Notes under the pieces: model-generated | Told to the model about the DNA's origin: nothing | What the model saw: only the letters and a program-made list of their open reading frames with translations | The model's database searches: none | Shown: piece after piece, positions 10,787 to 25,202 of the stretch | Position numbering within the stretch: the stretch's first letter is position 1 | How the letters are laid out: each line of letters begins with the position of its first letter | Made by a program: the position numbers and the translations under genes | From: Flaccisagitta enflata | Taxonomy: Eukaryota; Chaetognatha; Sagittoidea; Aphragmophora | Direction: 5' to 3' | Length of the DNA: 64,000 bases | NCBI GenBank assembly: GCA_965153355.1 | Contig: OZ231126.1 | Coordinates: 42,904,001-42,968,000, forward strand

Positions 10787-12133
10787 TAATCTTCAAAACG
10801 AATCTGAGCGCTCATTACTCCCCGCATAACAGCCAAGACAAAGTATTCACTAAAAAGCCTTACATAAAACAGGAACAATCTTTAAAGCAGTTTAAAAAGA
10901 TATTGGTACCTCTTTCCATGAAAGACCACCGGGACCAGTTTTGTAAAATCCGTTTATTTCCACCTCAAAACTTGAGCCATCATGCCCACGCCTTCCTTTG
11001 ATTAGTGATATTTTCTTTTTCAACAAACACGCCGAGAGACATGGTTAGCGACACATCACCTCCCGCGATCCCGCATCACAATGACATCGTATCAGGGCGT
11101 GAAAGCAACAAAGCAAGTACCCATCACCACCATGCGTTCTCGAGTGCGTGTGACGGTGTTGGATACATAAACGTTAGCACGTTCGCCGCGTCAACGCCAC
11201 ACGGACACTCCCATGACGATATTTTGGACCCACACGTCCGATGATATTATGTGCATGCGCGACTGCGCGTGCATAGTCTCGTTGGGCGCGCGTGTAGATA
11301 ATGAGCAAACGCGCGACAAACGCTCAAATTAAATGCGTGCGAATTTCCCATAGAACACTCCGAGCGGAAAACGGTCGCCGTCATCGTGGATCGCATTGCC
11401 AACCCGGTGATAACTACCGCTTATCTACTGTTATAACCGCTTTCACTTCTATCACAGCTTACACCGCTTACACCGCTTACACCGCTTACACCGCTTACAA
11501 CGCTTTCTTTTCTTCCGTCGCTTCTGCCGTTTTCACCACTGCACTCTAACCTTTATCGCCGCATTCACTTCTATCACAGCCTGAATTTTACCGCCAACAA
11601 AAGATACCACCACTTTTTACCTTGCCACACATGACACATCTACCAACACCTAAAAGCAAGTGCTTTGTTATAGGCACGATGTTGCAGTTTGTGCGTACTT
11701 CCTCCTATCAACCCACCCGGTTCACAAAATCTATGGCATATATGACTGTGCTTTCAGTTGTCCCTCTATGCTGATTCCGCGAAAAGCTGTAAACTTACGT
11801 AGCAAACCAACATCATAGTCTTTTAGGCAAAATTTCTTGCGAAATCCCAAAAGGAATTCAGTTACAGACATGATTTGACACTGCCAAATTGACGGGATCA
11901 ACAACAATACAAGTAACTAATACATCTTTATCGGCGTGTCTGCCCATTGATGTTGAATCTGATTCTAGTAGAATGGTAACGCTGTCAAACTCATGATTGT
12001 TGCAAGCCTCATCGTTTTCCCCAACGCTTGTATCTTGGGAGGTGCTATTTTTAATCAAAGAAAAACAGAAAAGTCATCTTCTAGAAATTGCAGTACCACA
12101 GTTTTTTCGGAATGATTTTTCTTTTCCATTCAT
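10785..12133. other. single-copy-looking stretch, no gene supported
   Basis: CpG-rich sequence at 11040-11420 holds short plus frames (11005-11244, 11301-11549) with no recognisable domain. A 9-bp direct repeat (cttacaccg) occurs about five times at 11458-11500. No splice or promoter signals are convincing. Confidence 0.4.
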
Positions 12134-12327
12134 TTTTAGTCGCGTGCACGCGACTCTACACCCCGCTTTGTCCGTCCGTCCGTCGGTCGGTCGGTCTGTT
12201 GGTCACACTTTTACTTTTTTTATCAATTTTATTTCTTTAAGACATTTTAAGTCAATTTAGGGTATACTAAGTCATTCTAAGTCAATCTGTAAGTCTCGCA
12301 CGCGACTTATAGGTGTTGGCCTTGTTA
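12134..12327 (-). mobile_element. group 1 element, subfamily A (compact)
   Basis: The 3' hairpin agtcgcgtgcacgcgact at 12138-12155 is a perfect palindrome. A ccgtccgtcggtcggt tract and a short aagtcattcta core follow. The right end 'cgcacgcgacttataggtg' and 'ttggccttgtt' is the 5' end on the minus strand. Confidence 0.9.
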
Positions 12328-13172
<845 letters not shown>

Positions 13173-13194
13173 TGAGTGTGATGTGTGTGTGAAA

Positions 13195-13312
13195 TGAGAT
13201 GCTACAGTTACAACTCTGTGCATAAAAAGCGTGTAACGCTGTGTAACGCGAAACTAATTTTCCATATACGTATAAGGACAAAAAACAATTTTCGTGGGTA
13301 GAGGTAAAATGG
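13195..13312. repeat. 118-bp dispersed repeat, copy 1
   Basis: Starts 'gatgctacagttacaact' and ends 'gggtagaggtaaaatgg'. A diverged copy lies at 14524-14650. Here it runs straight into the large GT array; the other copy does not. Confidence 0.75.
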
Positions 13313-14204
<892 letters not shown>

Positions 14205-14309
14205 TTGGATGAGATTGAGGAAGACGATATTTGAATTTTGACTATATGGCTTCAACGAGAGTCGGATGTAGACTCCATAACAATAAAATTGTCGTAAAAA
14301 GTAAAGGTT

Positions 14310-14310
<1 letters not shown>

Positions 14311-14400
<90 letters not shown>
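14311..14400. repeat. (CT)n microsatellite
   Basis: About 42 ct units. Confidence 0.98.
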
Positions 14401-14401
<1 letters not shown>

Positions 14402-14523
14402 GCCGCGGAAGTCATCCTGAATCAGGAATCGTGAATCTATTTAATATCATCTATTATATGACATTGACAACGAAAGTATCGAGTTTCAATCTTCTTTAGT
14501 CTTTCAAATCTCACAAAACCAAA

Positions 14524-14650
14524 ATCAGATGCTACAGTTACAACTGAATGCTTAAAAGCGTTTAAAGTTGTGTTGCGCGAAACTAATTCTTCATATAAAT
14601 ATACGTATATGGACATATAAACAATTTTCGTAGGTAGAGGTAAGATGGCG
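14524..14650. repeat. 118-bp dispersed repeat, copy 2
   Basis: Same start and end motifs as 13195-13312, with several indels. Function unknown. Confidence 0.75.
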
Positions 14651-15008
14651 TTCCTGAGATTTAGAATGAATCAATTCCGTCAAACTATGTGCTTAAATTG
14701 ATCCGCATTCGCAATTTCAAGCTGTGGAACAGGAACAGAACCATTCTCATTGGAATATAATGTTTAATGTACAAAATGAAAAAAAAATGTTAACCAATGC
14801 CTTTACGATCGACCGTATAAATCATACATTATTATCATATCATCGAATACTGATATCCAATCATATCCTCTTGCTTGACAAGCCTGATCCCATTTTCTGC
14901 TTCTTTCATATCTTACATTTGCACAACGGTATCGTTTCTCAATACATTTGCTCCGTCAACAGTCTTTTTTAAAGCTTTTCCGATTGTTCATTCGAGAGAA
15001 TACAATAT

Positions 15009-15520
15009 GAATAGTCGCAAAAGCGTTAGATGGTCAGCGGTACCCGTGCCCTGCTGAGTAGGTTGTGCTTGAAGTTGAAGGGGGAGCTGGGCAGCGGTCC
15101 CAAAGGGGTCGATGACCCATGCTTTCTCACATATGGGGGATTTTCTCCTTCTCCTCCTCCTCCTTCTCCTCCATCCCTCCCCCTCAAACCCCAGTCTCGA
15201 GGCCCAAATCCCAGCCTCAAATCCCGAACCCCAGTCTCGAGGCCCATATATCAGCCTGCAGGCCAAAATCCTAGCCTCAAGGCCCAAATCCTAGCCTGGA
15301 GGCTGAGGTTTGGGCCTCAAGCCTGGGATCTAGGCCTCTTGGGTGGGATTTGGACCTTGAGGCTGAGATTTGGACCTCAAGCTGGGATTTGGGCCTCCAC
15401 GCTAGGATTTAGGCCTTGAGGCTATGATTTGGGCCTCGAGGCTGAGATTTGGGCCTCAAGAGTAGGATGGTAAGTAATGGTAAGATTGGAGGGCCTCGAG
15501 AATGGGATTTGAGGAGCACT
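15009..15520 (+). mobile_element. group 2 element, subfamily E, right terminal repeat missing
   Basis: Leader 'gaatag'-type start, then 'ggtcagcggtacccgtgcc', 'gggcagcggtcccaaagggg' and 'cacatatgggggattttctc'. The core at 15185-15515 is ggcccaaatcccagcct on the left half and its inverted form (gctgagatttgggcctc) on the right half. No right terminal repeat is found where the core ends. Confidence 0.8.
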
Positions 15521-15679
15521 CTCAAAACTCACACAGGAAAGATTGAATAAAAGTTGGAAAACATTACTACTCAACCCTACCTTACTAAAGGATGAGAGCC
15601 TTTGGAGCTCTCACTGGTGTTTAATCCGGACCCATCACAACTATCCTTAACAATGAAAAACAAACAAGTCTATCTTAAC

Positions 15680-15830
15680 ATTATCATGAGATCGTTAAAA
15701 GAAAAAAACAATCCAACCAAATAGAAAAAGTCAACAATTTTAACCTGTTTGCTACAAGTGCCAATGACAAGAAAGAGTGCCAGATGAGTGTGCTGAACTG
15801 GTGGGGCCTAATCCAAAGTCCCTCACATCC
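15680..15830. repeat. 150-bp dispersed repeat, copy 1
   Basis: Nearly identical to 19281-19430, including 'gtgccaatgacaagaaagag' and 'gtgctgaactggtggggcct'. Both copies lie beside group 2 sequences, so it may be an internal part of a longer group 2 variant. Confidence 0.8.
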
Positions 15831-15999
15831 CATGTAGGTCAAGGCTCGTAAGAGCAGCGTGAACGCTCTCAAAATCGCGTTGTTCTATGCAACAGCTAAG
15901 ACAATAACTCTATCTTGATCGACACCTTGCCCGCTATCACTCTGGGAAAAGATGCTCTGATGGAGTTTGCAAAGGAAATGCTTGGCGTACTGAGAGAAG

Positions 16000-16116
16000 A
16001 AGAAGAGAAGAAAAGGGAAAAGGGAGAAGAAGAAGAAGAAGAAGAAGAAGAAGAAGAAGAAGGTGAAGAATAAGAAGAAGAAGAAGAAGAAGATGAAGAA
16101 GAAGAAGAAGAAGAAG

Positions 16117-16147
<31 letters not shown>
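16000..16147. repeat. (GAA)n microsatellite
   Basis: Imperfect gaagaagaa array, directly left of a group 2 element. Confidence 0.96.
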
Positions 16148-16720
16148 CATCCAAGGATTGCACATGGTCAGCGGTACCCGATGCCCTGCTTAGAGTGATC
16201 AACTGAAGAGGTGGAGTGAGAGAAGGGCAGTGGCCCCAAAAGGCCGATGTCCTGTAGGACACAGGGGTGAATTTCCTTACGTCCTGAGAAGGCATATTTC
16301 AGGCCTTAAAGGCAATTTTCCATGATATTCAATGGGTGCTATGTATTTTCTACAATTTATTGTCAATTTTCCATGTTGTTCAATAGGAATTTCATTTTTT
16401 TGTTAATTTTCCATGTTATCCAATTGCTAATTTGCATTTTTTTTTGTTAATTTTCCATGTTATTTGATGGAAAGTGTGCATTTTTCTATTGTTTGTAGAT
16501 TTTCTATGTTATTCAATGGAAAGTTTGCAAGTTGTCATTTTCCCATGTTATTCAATGGGAAGTTTGCATTTTGTCATTTTCCCGTGTTATTCAATGAAAA
16601 TTTGAAAATTGAGAAGGTTCAGGGGGGGACGTACGGACGGACGGACGGACGGACGGATGTAAGGAAATTCACCCCTGTGTCCTACAGGACATCGGCCCTT
16701 TGGGGCCGCTGCCTAAAAAG
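16148..16720 (+). mobile_element. group 2 element, subfamily F1, 'ttcaatgg' core
   Basis: Leader 'ggtcagcggtacccgatgcc', then the left terminal repeat (about 16228-16287) containing 'gatgtcctgtaggacacagg' and 'gtgaatttccttacgtcc'. The right terminal repeat (about 16655-16716) is its inverse. A gacggacggacgg tract (16629-16657) precedes it. The core is an imperfect roughly 60-bp repeat built on 'tccatgttattcaatggg'. No coding capacity. Confidence 0.9.
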
Positions 16721-16786
16721 GAGAAGGAGGAAGAGAAGGGGGAAAAGAGGAGAAAGGAAACTAAGAGGGAAAATCAGAACTTCATG

Positions 16787-16860
16787 TTAATCAGTGGTAC
16801 CCATTGCCCCTAAGTTAGTGCATGAAATGATATGGTAGTGATAAGGGCAGCGGCAAACAA
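16787..16860 (+). mobile_element. group 2 leader fragment
   Basis: 'atcagtggtacccattgccc' followed by 'gggcagcggc'. The rest of the element is absent. Confidence 0.6.
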
Positions 16861-17120
16861 TCTCAACCTTATCGCTGAAATCCCAATAAAAGGCGACCCA
16901 GCCCATTTTTGACCGTGGTCACGGGCAAAAGTGGTGACTAAGGCCTTGCGGGTTTGGCCGTGAGAAGGCCGAGGCTCGGTTTTTAGGTCAAACCCAAATT
17001 TCGGTTTTGCCTTCAAACCCGACTTTGTACTGAAGGATATTTTTGCTTCTATATTATTCTTTCAATCTTTCACTCATCAAATAATTTTTGTATTTTTATA
17101 TTTCTTATCTTTTAAATAAT

Positions 17121-17334
<214 letters not shown>

Positions 17335-17356
17335 CTAAGTTGCATTCATTTCATAG

Positions 17357-17693
17357 TTTTTAGTCGCGTGCACGCGACTCTACACCTTGGTCTGTCGGTC
17401 GGTAAGTCGGTCGGTCCGTCACGTAACCTTTTTAAATTTTTGACGTTTTTTGACGGTTTTTAACATTTTTTAGCATTTTTTAACAATCTTTAACATTCTT
17501 TAACATTTTCTAACTTTTTTTGGCATTTTAACATTTTTTAACATTTTTCAACATTTTTTAACTTTTTTTAACATTTTTTAACATCATTTAACATTATCTA
17601 ACATTTTTTAACATTTTTTAACATTTCCTGACATTTCTAACATTTTGTCTGTCACTTCCAGACGCACGCGACTGTTGCCCTCTTGGGCTTGTT
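17357..17693 (-). mobile_element. group 1 element, subfamily A, TTTTTTAACA core
   Basis: The 3' hairpin agtcgcgtgcacgcgact is at 17362-17379. A short ggtcggt tract follows, then an imperfect ttttttaaca tandem core (17440-17645). The 5' end on the minus strand is 'aacaagcccaagagggc' followed by 'agtcgcgtgcg'. Confidence 0.85.
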
Positions 17694-17867
17694 TTTTCTT
17701 ATATTGCTGCTCAAACATATTTTTTCCTGTTTTTAGCTCACCTTTAAGATTTTTTGCTGTCTTAGTTCTGTCTCAGTGCTGTCTCAGTGTGGCCGTGTCC
17801 ATGTCTGTGTGTGTTTGTGTATGTGTTTGTTTGTTTCTTTTTTGTTTCTTTTTTTCTTTTTTTCTTC

Positions 17868-17985
17868 TTAGTTGTGGACACGCAACTCTATAAGAGGCTT
17901 TGTCCGTCCGTCCGTCCATCTGTCTGTCGGTCCATCAGTATGAGTCCAAAACTGTGGAAATAAACGCCATATGCAAGGCCTTAGT
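17868..17985 (-). mobile_element. group 1 element, subfamily B, 5' part unclear
   Basis: 3' end 'agttgtggacacgcaact' (17870-17887), then 'ctataagaggctttgtccg' and a ccgtccgtcc tract. The 5' boundary is not clear. Confidence 0.65.
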
Positions 17986-18093
17986 GGTGACTAATGTAAA
18001 AGTTTCAGTGGCCGCTTAGGTATACAATATGCTCACTTATTTTCATACTGTCATCACTTTCACTCTTTCGCTTTTCTTGTTCATCTTTTTTTT

Positions 18094-18203
18094 AAGACCT
18101 TCTACCTCTATAATTGGCTGTGTCCGTCTGTCTGTCTGTTGGTCTATATGCGAGTTAGTAATGCATTTGTTCAAAAGTCCACACCTTATTGGCGTACTTG
18201 TTT
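18094..18203 (-). mobile_element. group 1 element, subfamily C, short
   Basis: 'aagaccttctacctctataa' then 'ttggctgtgtccgtctgtct'. The right end 'accttattggcgtacttgtt' matches the inverted 5' end of the copy at 9926-10110. Confidence 0.65.
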
Positions 18204-18410
18204 TTTTTTATATTGTTTTCTTATGTTTTTTCTCCTTCTTTCTTCTTTTTTTTTCCTCCTCTTTCTTTTTTTCTTCTTTTTTTCTTCTTTTTTTTTCTCT
18301 TCTTTCTTTCTTTCTTTCTTTTTTCATTTCTTTCTTTTCTTCTTCTTTTTTTTTTCTCTTCTTTCTTTCTTTCTTTCTTTCTTTTTTCATTTCTTTCTTT
18401 TTTCTTTTTT

Positions 18411-18474
<64 letters not shown>

Positions 18475-18479
18475 TTTTC

Positions 18480-18510
<31 letters not shown>

Positions 18511-18530
18511 TTTTTTTCTTTCTGTCTTTG
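18204..18530. repeat. (TTTC)n microsatellite
   Basis: Degenerate at the left, regular tttc at 18416-18475 and 18485-18510. It abuts the subfamily C element directly. Confidence 0.96.
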
Positions 18531-18562
18531 TTTGTTTGTTTTTTTGTTTGTTTTTTTATTTG

Positions 18563-18794
<232 letters not shown>

Positions 18795-19280
18795 TTCATG
18801 AGACAGGAAAAAAATCAAAACGCGATCTGGTTGAAGGACAACAAAAGCTATCACAGGGTCATTATCAAGCCCCATAGCGTTTTTGTCTTTGTAACCTGAT
18901 CTTGCTTATCCAATGAGGGATTAATGGTGTTCCTTACTCCATAGCTCCATAGCTCCATCGCGGTAGGGTTTTGGCTGGTGACATATCTCTCACATCCATC
19001 TGATCTTCCCATTGTAAAAGGCTCATGCAACCCACAACTCAAAATCAAAATTTCTCCACAGATTGACACCATTTTCTTTAACATCCCATGTCAACCCAAA
19101 ATAAAAGGTGCAAAGTAGTCAGCATATTCCTATTATTTTTAGTGAACAAAATACCAAATGATGATGTAGCTATCCAAGGATAATCTAGATATCAAAGGCA
19201 ATGTTGTTAAAAACCATACCATTAGAGGCAAGAATCGAGAATCAACCATATGGGATCGCCGGCATTCTATACCATGGTAT

Positions 19281-19430
19281 CATGAAATCGTTAAAAAAAA
19301 ACAATCCGACCAAATAGAAAAAATCAACAATTTTAACCTGTTTGATACAAGTGCCAATGACAAGAAAGAGTGCCAGATGAGTGTGCTGAACTGGTGGGGC
19401 CTAATCCATAGTCCCTCACATCCATCTGAT
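19281..19430. repeat. 150-bp dispersed repeat, copy 2
   Basis: Partner of 15680-15830; here it leads into a subfamily E right end after about 25 bp. Confidence 0.8.
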
Positions 19431-19439
19431 CTTCCCATT

Positions 19440-19496
19440 GTAAAAGTATGTGTGAAAGCATAGGTCATCGACCCCTTTGGGGCCGCTGCCCAAAAA
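19440..19496 (+). mobile_element. group 2 right-end fragment (subfamily E)
   Basis: 'tgtgtgaaagcataggtcat' followed by 'cgacccctttggggccgctg' and 'cccaaaaa'. With the 150-bp repeat it may be the end of a longer group 2 variant. Confidence 0.75.
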
Positions 19497-19637
19497 TAGG
19501 AGAAAAAAGAACAATAATAGGGGGAGAGAGAGAGAAAGAGAGCGACATAACATCCGAGACAAAAAAAATGGTTAACCGTGAGTCAGAATGAAATACTATA
19601 TTGGCTCAATATGGAAATGGAACAAAAATGAATACAA

Positions 19638-19777
<140 letters not shown>

Positions 19778-20010
19778 GCAAAATCGTTAAATGATCAGCG
19801 CCCAACGCTACCTGATGCTCCTGGGTGAGTGGATGTGGGAATGAGATGAGATGAGGCTAATTTGGACACTAAATAGGACTTGGGCCTTCAGGCTGAGATT
19901 TGGGGTATGAGGCTGGGAATTAGGCCATAAGGTTGAGATCAAAGCGTCCAGGCTGAAATTGAGACCTCAAAGCTGGAATTTGGACCTCAAGGCTTGGATT
20001 TGGGCAGGTA
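19778..20010 (+). mobile_element. group 2 fragment (subfamily E), decayed
   Basis: 'cgcaaaatcgttaaatgatc' leader, then degenerate ggctgagatttgggg core units. No terminal repeats remain. Confidence 0.6.
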
Positions 20011-20409
20011 GATGATTTAAAGTGAAATCGCTTTTGATTTTTACCCTCCTGCCTTTTATTTTCTTTTCTGATAATTTCTTATGATTTGGTACAGCCAAAA
20101 GTTATATTTTCCCCAAATTTTCTTTTTCTTTCTCTTTTTCCCCCTTTGATTTTCTTCCCCGTATCCAAACCCTTTGAGGGGGGCACGGGGGGGGGGACTC
20201 AACTACAGGGCTGTCATATTTTGCAAAAAAAGGTTTCAAGCCTTTTTTGTGGCAAGGTAGTATTCTTTAGTGGACAAGTTTGAGTCGTCCACAAGGTCTT
20301 TAAGTTGCGAGCGATAGACAAAAGACTTCGTCTCTTTCTCTCGCACTTATTATCGAAATTCTATGCCTTGCCTTCCTCTTATTCTTAAGCTTTTTCTTGA
20401 CTTCGTCTT
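20011..20409. other. no gene seen; shares sequence with 56800-56900
   Basis: 'cctttgattttcttc' and 'ccaaaccctttga' followed by a G run (20180-20199) also occur at 56820-56890. It is an unnamed dispersed repeat. Confidence 0.5.
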
Positions 20410-20572
20410 TTTCATTGTCTTTTTCGTTTTCGTTTTCGTTTTCGTATTCGTTTTCTTTTTCTTTTTCGTTTTTTTTTCTTTTTCTTTTTCTTTTTCTTTT
20501 TCTTTTTCTTTTTCTTTTTCTTTTTCTTCTTCTTCTTCTTCTTCTTCTTCTTCTTCTTCTTCTTCTTCTTCA
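20410..20572. repeat. (TTTTC)n then (TTC)n
   Basis: Pentanucleotide tttttc/gttttc units, then ttc units from 20526. Confidence 0.95.
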
Positions 20573-20699
20573 TGTTCCCGTTGTTCTTGTGGCTGTTCTT
20601 CCTCCTGTTTTACTTCTTTGTCTTGTTCGCCCTCTCCTATGATAGGATCTATCTAATCTATTCCCTTCATCTTATCTTCTTCTTTATTTCCTTCTCTAG

Positions 20700-20700
20700 A

Positions 20701-20782
<82 letters not shown>

Positions 20783-21010
20783 CTTCTTCTTCTTCTTCTT
20801 CTTCTTCTTCTTCTTCTTCTTCTTCTTCTTCTTCTTCTTCTTCTTCTTCTTCTTCAACTTCTTCTTCTTCCTCTTGGTCTTCTTCTTCGTCTTCTTCTTC
20901 ATCGTTATCTTTTTCTTCTTCTTCTTCTTCATCGTCTTCTTTTTCTTCATCGTCTTCTTCTTCTTCTTCTTCTTCTTCTTCTTCTTCTTCTTCTTCTTCT
21001 TCTTCTTCTT

Positions 21011-21041
<31 letters not shown>

Positions 21042-21060
21042 GTCTTCTTTTTCTTTTTCT
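20700..21060. repeat. (GTT)n joined to (TTC)n
   Basis: gtt units 20700-20781 switch abruptly to ttc units 20782-21045, which have several internal interruptions. Confidence 0.97.
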
Positions 21061-21177
21061 TCTTCCCGTTTTACTTCATTGCGTTGTCTCTTTGCCCCGG
21101 CGATGCGAATAACGTTGAAAACGACCGCAAAAGCGCGCCTTAGTGCATAGAAACGGCGCAGGACAGTGGAGGAGAGA

Positions 21178-21180
21178 GAA

Positions 21181-21267
<87 letters not shown>

Positions 21268-21302
21268 TAGACAGACAGACAGACAGATAGACAGACAGAC
21301 AG
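21178..21302. repeat. (AG)n then (ACAG)n
   Basis: ga units 21183-21262, then gacagatagacagaca. Confidence 0.97.
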
Positions 21303-21931
<629 letters not shown>

Positions 21932-22276
21932 CACGATGGTGGCATCGAAAAAGTCAGTGGAGATGAAGAAAAAAGGTTATCGAGGTCTAAAAGGAAAACA
22001 TGAGAGCGAAGGAAAAGATCGCCCATGTCATGAACACAAGAAGGGGCTTATTGGGTTCACTTACCCCGCAGTCGTACGTGTTGGGGATGAAGGCAGATAC
22101 AGTTTTTATGTTGCTGGGCAAGAGCTTAACGCATGTTGAGTGGATATATGGAATGGGTGGAGAGCTTAGTCGGGGTCCGGTATAAGAAAGACTCACAAAA
22201 GGGGAGGTGGTTGTATTGATATAGGGTAGAAAACTTAGTTTGGATTTGCTAGCAAATTTCATCCACGTGATTTTTC

Positions 22277-22387
22277 AAGGGGACCAACATCTACATGGAC
22301 GGACTAACAGACCGACAAACCAAAAGATGGACCATCGGATAGGCGAATGGACAGAATATCTTACAGAGAGATGTTGATGCATCTAAT
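22277..22387 (+). mobile_element. group 1-like short element, novel hairpin
   Basis: 5' 'caaggggaccaacatctaca', degenerate gacggac/gaccga middle, 3' 'agagatgttgatgcatcta'. The 5' 'acatct' motif again mirrors the 3' end. Decayed. Confidence 0.5.
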
Positions 22388-22404
22388 GATAGACAAGAGC
22401 CAGT

Positions 22405-22848
22405 GTATGGTCAGCGGCATCCATGCCCTGCTTGAATGGTTCGTTAGTAAAGTCAAAGAGGGGGAGCAGAGCAGCGGCCCAAAAGGGAAAGAAGTCCTGT
22501 AGAACACAGGGGGAATCTGTACGTCCGTCCATCCATACAGGATCTGGGTCCAAGAGGGCAGAAACAGGGATATGGATAATGGAGGCCGGAATTTGTGCCA
22601 CAAAGGTCTTCAAAACTAAGCTTTTGGTCCAGATCTCAGAGAATAGAAACTGCGTCTTAGAGGCCAGAACCTGGGTCTCATAAAAAGAGAATCTAGGCCT
22701 CAAAGGCCGGGATCTGGGTCTCAGAGGCTAAAATGAAGGGCAAAAGGATAAACATATATATGTATGAACAAATGGACTGACCGATGGACAGATTCTTCGT
22801 GTTCTATGGGACTTTATCTCCTTTGGGGCCGCTGCTCAAGAAGTAGGA
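22405..22848 (+). mobile_element. group 2 element, subfamily F2, decayed
   Basis: Leader 'tggtcagcggcatccatgcc', then 'gcagcggcccaaaaggg' and 'gtcctgtagaacacaggggg'. The right end is degraded: 'gttctatgggactttatctc' then 'ctttggggccgctgctcaa'. The core has units such as 'gaggccgggatctgggtctc'. Confidence 0.8.
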
Positions 22849-22968
22849 AAATACAGGAATGGAAGACAGAAATGCAGATGTGGATATGGTGCTACTACAT
22901 GAGAGAGTAAGAAAGAAGTCAAAAATAGCAAGGGAGGCAAGGAGGAAAGAAGAAAAACAGCAAGGAGG

Positions 22969-23075
<107 letters not shown>

Positions 23076-23227
23076 CGAATGAAAGAAATGTTGAGCGAGA
23101 CTGATCACTTGCAAATACATGATATTTCATACTTTGGCCAAAGCAAAAACAACATCATCACAAACAAACGAAATCCAGACCTACTTCTAAGATTCCAAAT
23201 CAAAGACGAAAAAAAAAATAGGATAGA

Positions 23228-23281
<54 letters not shown>

Positions 23282-23420
23282 GACAGACAGACAGACAGAC
23301 AGACAGAGTAATAGAAACGTACCGAGAAATGAGAGACAGTCAGACAAACAGATCAACACACAGATAGGAAGGCACACAGACAGACAAACAGACATACAGA
23401 TAGATAGAGACAGAGTGAGA
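23228..23420. repeat. (AG)n then (ACAG)n
   Basis: ga units 23230-23268, acag units 23268-23308, then scattered cagacaga to 23420. Confidence 0.95.
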
Positions 23421-23686
23421 GGAGAGTCAGACTGTAGGAGATAGAGAGAACCTGGCACTAGGGAATAATTCTTGGGAAATGTTTGGACATTTATGATTCC
23501 TTTGATCAAGATTCAAAGATTGAGGAAGGAAGATTTCTATTCGTTGAGTTGGGTTGGGTCAAAGGGGGCAAAATGTGAGGGGGAAATGGAGAAAAATGGG
23601 GACTGGCTTGAAGGACGCAAAAAGGATGATAAGAAGGGGGAAAGGGGAAGGAAAGAGTACATACCAAGGGAGGCAGCACAACGGTG

Positions 23687-24390
23687 AACAGGTCGCCCAA
23701 GGGCAATATGTGGTCAGCGATACCCGTTGCCCTGCTTTGAGTGATTGTAAATTGGAGTGAGGGGAAGCAGGGCAGCGGCCCCGAAGGGGACAAAGTCCTG
23801 TAGAACACAGGGGGATTTTCGTTCGTCCTGCCTGAGGAAGTGGATGAGATGCGAAAGAGGGCTGACTGGAGGCCTTCAAGAGCCTAAACTTAGGTCTAAG
23901 AAGGCTGATGTAAGGCCTTAGAATGCCAATTGGAAGCTTGGAAGACTGACTTGAGGCTTAAGAGAGCTGGATTAGGGTTTGAAAGGTAAGAGGACTGATT
24001 TGAAGCCTGAGAGCAATGAATTGAGGCTTAAATAGCTGATTTGAGGCCTGAGAGGCCTAGTTTGAGGCCTGAGAAGCAAGGTTTGAGGCCTGAGAGGCCA
24101 GGTTTGAGGCCTGAGGATTTGGATTTGAGGCCTTAGAAGCCTAATTTTAGGCCTGAGAGGCCAGGTTTTAGGCCTGAGAGGTTGGATTTGAGGCTTGAGA
24201 GGCTTGATTTGAGGCCTGAGAGGCCTGATTTTAGGCCTGAGAGGCAAGATTGGGGGTCTGAGAGGCCAGATTTGAGGCCTGAGGAGCCTGATGGGGGGGA
24301 CGAACGGACGGACGGACGAACAAACGGACGAACAAAAGTCCCCCTGTGTTCTACAGGACTTCGTCCCCTTTGGAGCCGCTGCCCAAAAAG
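23687..24390 (+). mobile_element. group 2 element, subfamily F2 (full copy)
   Basis: The 5' end 'aacaggtcgcccaagggcaa' forms a small hairpin. Leader 'ggtcagcgatacccgttgcc'. Terminal repeats contain 'gtcctgtagaacacaggggg' (left) and its inverse (24338-24358). The core of gaggcctgagaggcc units runs to about 24295, followed by gacgaacggacggacgg. Confidence 0.9.
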
Positions 24391-24396
24391 GGGTTG

Positions 24397-24540
24397 AAAA
24401 AGAAGAAGAAGAAGAAGAAGAAGAAGAAGAAGAAGAAGAAGAAGAAGAAGAAGAAGAAAAGAAGAAAAAAGAAGAAGAAGAAGAAGAAGAAGAAGAAAGA
24501 AGAAGAAAAGAAAAAGAAAGGAACAAGAAAAGAAAAAGGA
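24397..24540. repeat. (GAA)n microsatellite
   Basis: Fills the gap between two group 2 elements; degrades to gaaaaagaaag on the right. Confidence 0.96.
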
Positions 24541-25202
24541 TCAAGGATGCACGTTCAGCGGTACCCGATGCCCTGCTTGGAGTGATTAGCTGAAGTGGGT
24601 GAGCAGGGCAGCGGCCCAAAGGGCCGATGTCCTGTAGGACACAGGGTGAATTTCCTTACGTCCTGAGAGGGCACAGGGTAATTTTCCGTGATATTCATTG
24701 AATTTTGTATTTTTTTTCAATTTTATTCAATGGAACTTGAGGTCTGAGAGGCTGGATTTAAGGCCCAAGAGGCTGAAATGAGTCCAAGAGGTTGGATTTG
24801 AGGCCCAGAGGCTGAATATGAGGCCCAGAGGCTGGATTTGAGGCCTGAGAGGCTGGATTTGAGGCCTGAGAGGCTGGATTTGAGGTCTGAGAGGCTGGAT
24901 TTAAGGCCTGAGAGGGATTTGAGGCCTGACAGACTGGATTTGAGGCCTGAGAAGCTGGATTTGAGGCCTGAGGGGCTGGATTTAAGGCCTGAGAGGCTGG
25001 ATTTGAGACCTGAGAGGCTGGATTTGAGGCCTGAGAGGCCAGATTTGAGGCCTGAGAGGCCGGATATGAGGCCTGAGAGGCTTGAGAAGCCTCCGAGGGG
25101 GGGACGTACGGACGGACGGACGTATGTACGTACGGACGGACGTAAGGAAATTCACCCCTGTGTCCTACAGGACAGCGGCCCTTTGGGGCCGCTGCCCAAA
25201 AA
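24541..25202 (+). mobile_element. group 2 element, subfamily F1, 'gaggcctgag' core
   Basis: Same leader and same roughly 60-bp terminal repeats as 16148-16720, but the core (24730-25095) is a 21-bp repeat, gaggcctgagaggctggat. Remnants of the other F1 core ('tattcaatgg', 24700-24725) remain at its left edge. A gacggacggacg tract (25103-25142) precedes the right end. Confidence 0.9.
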
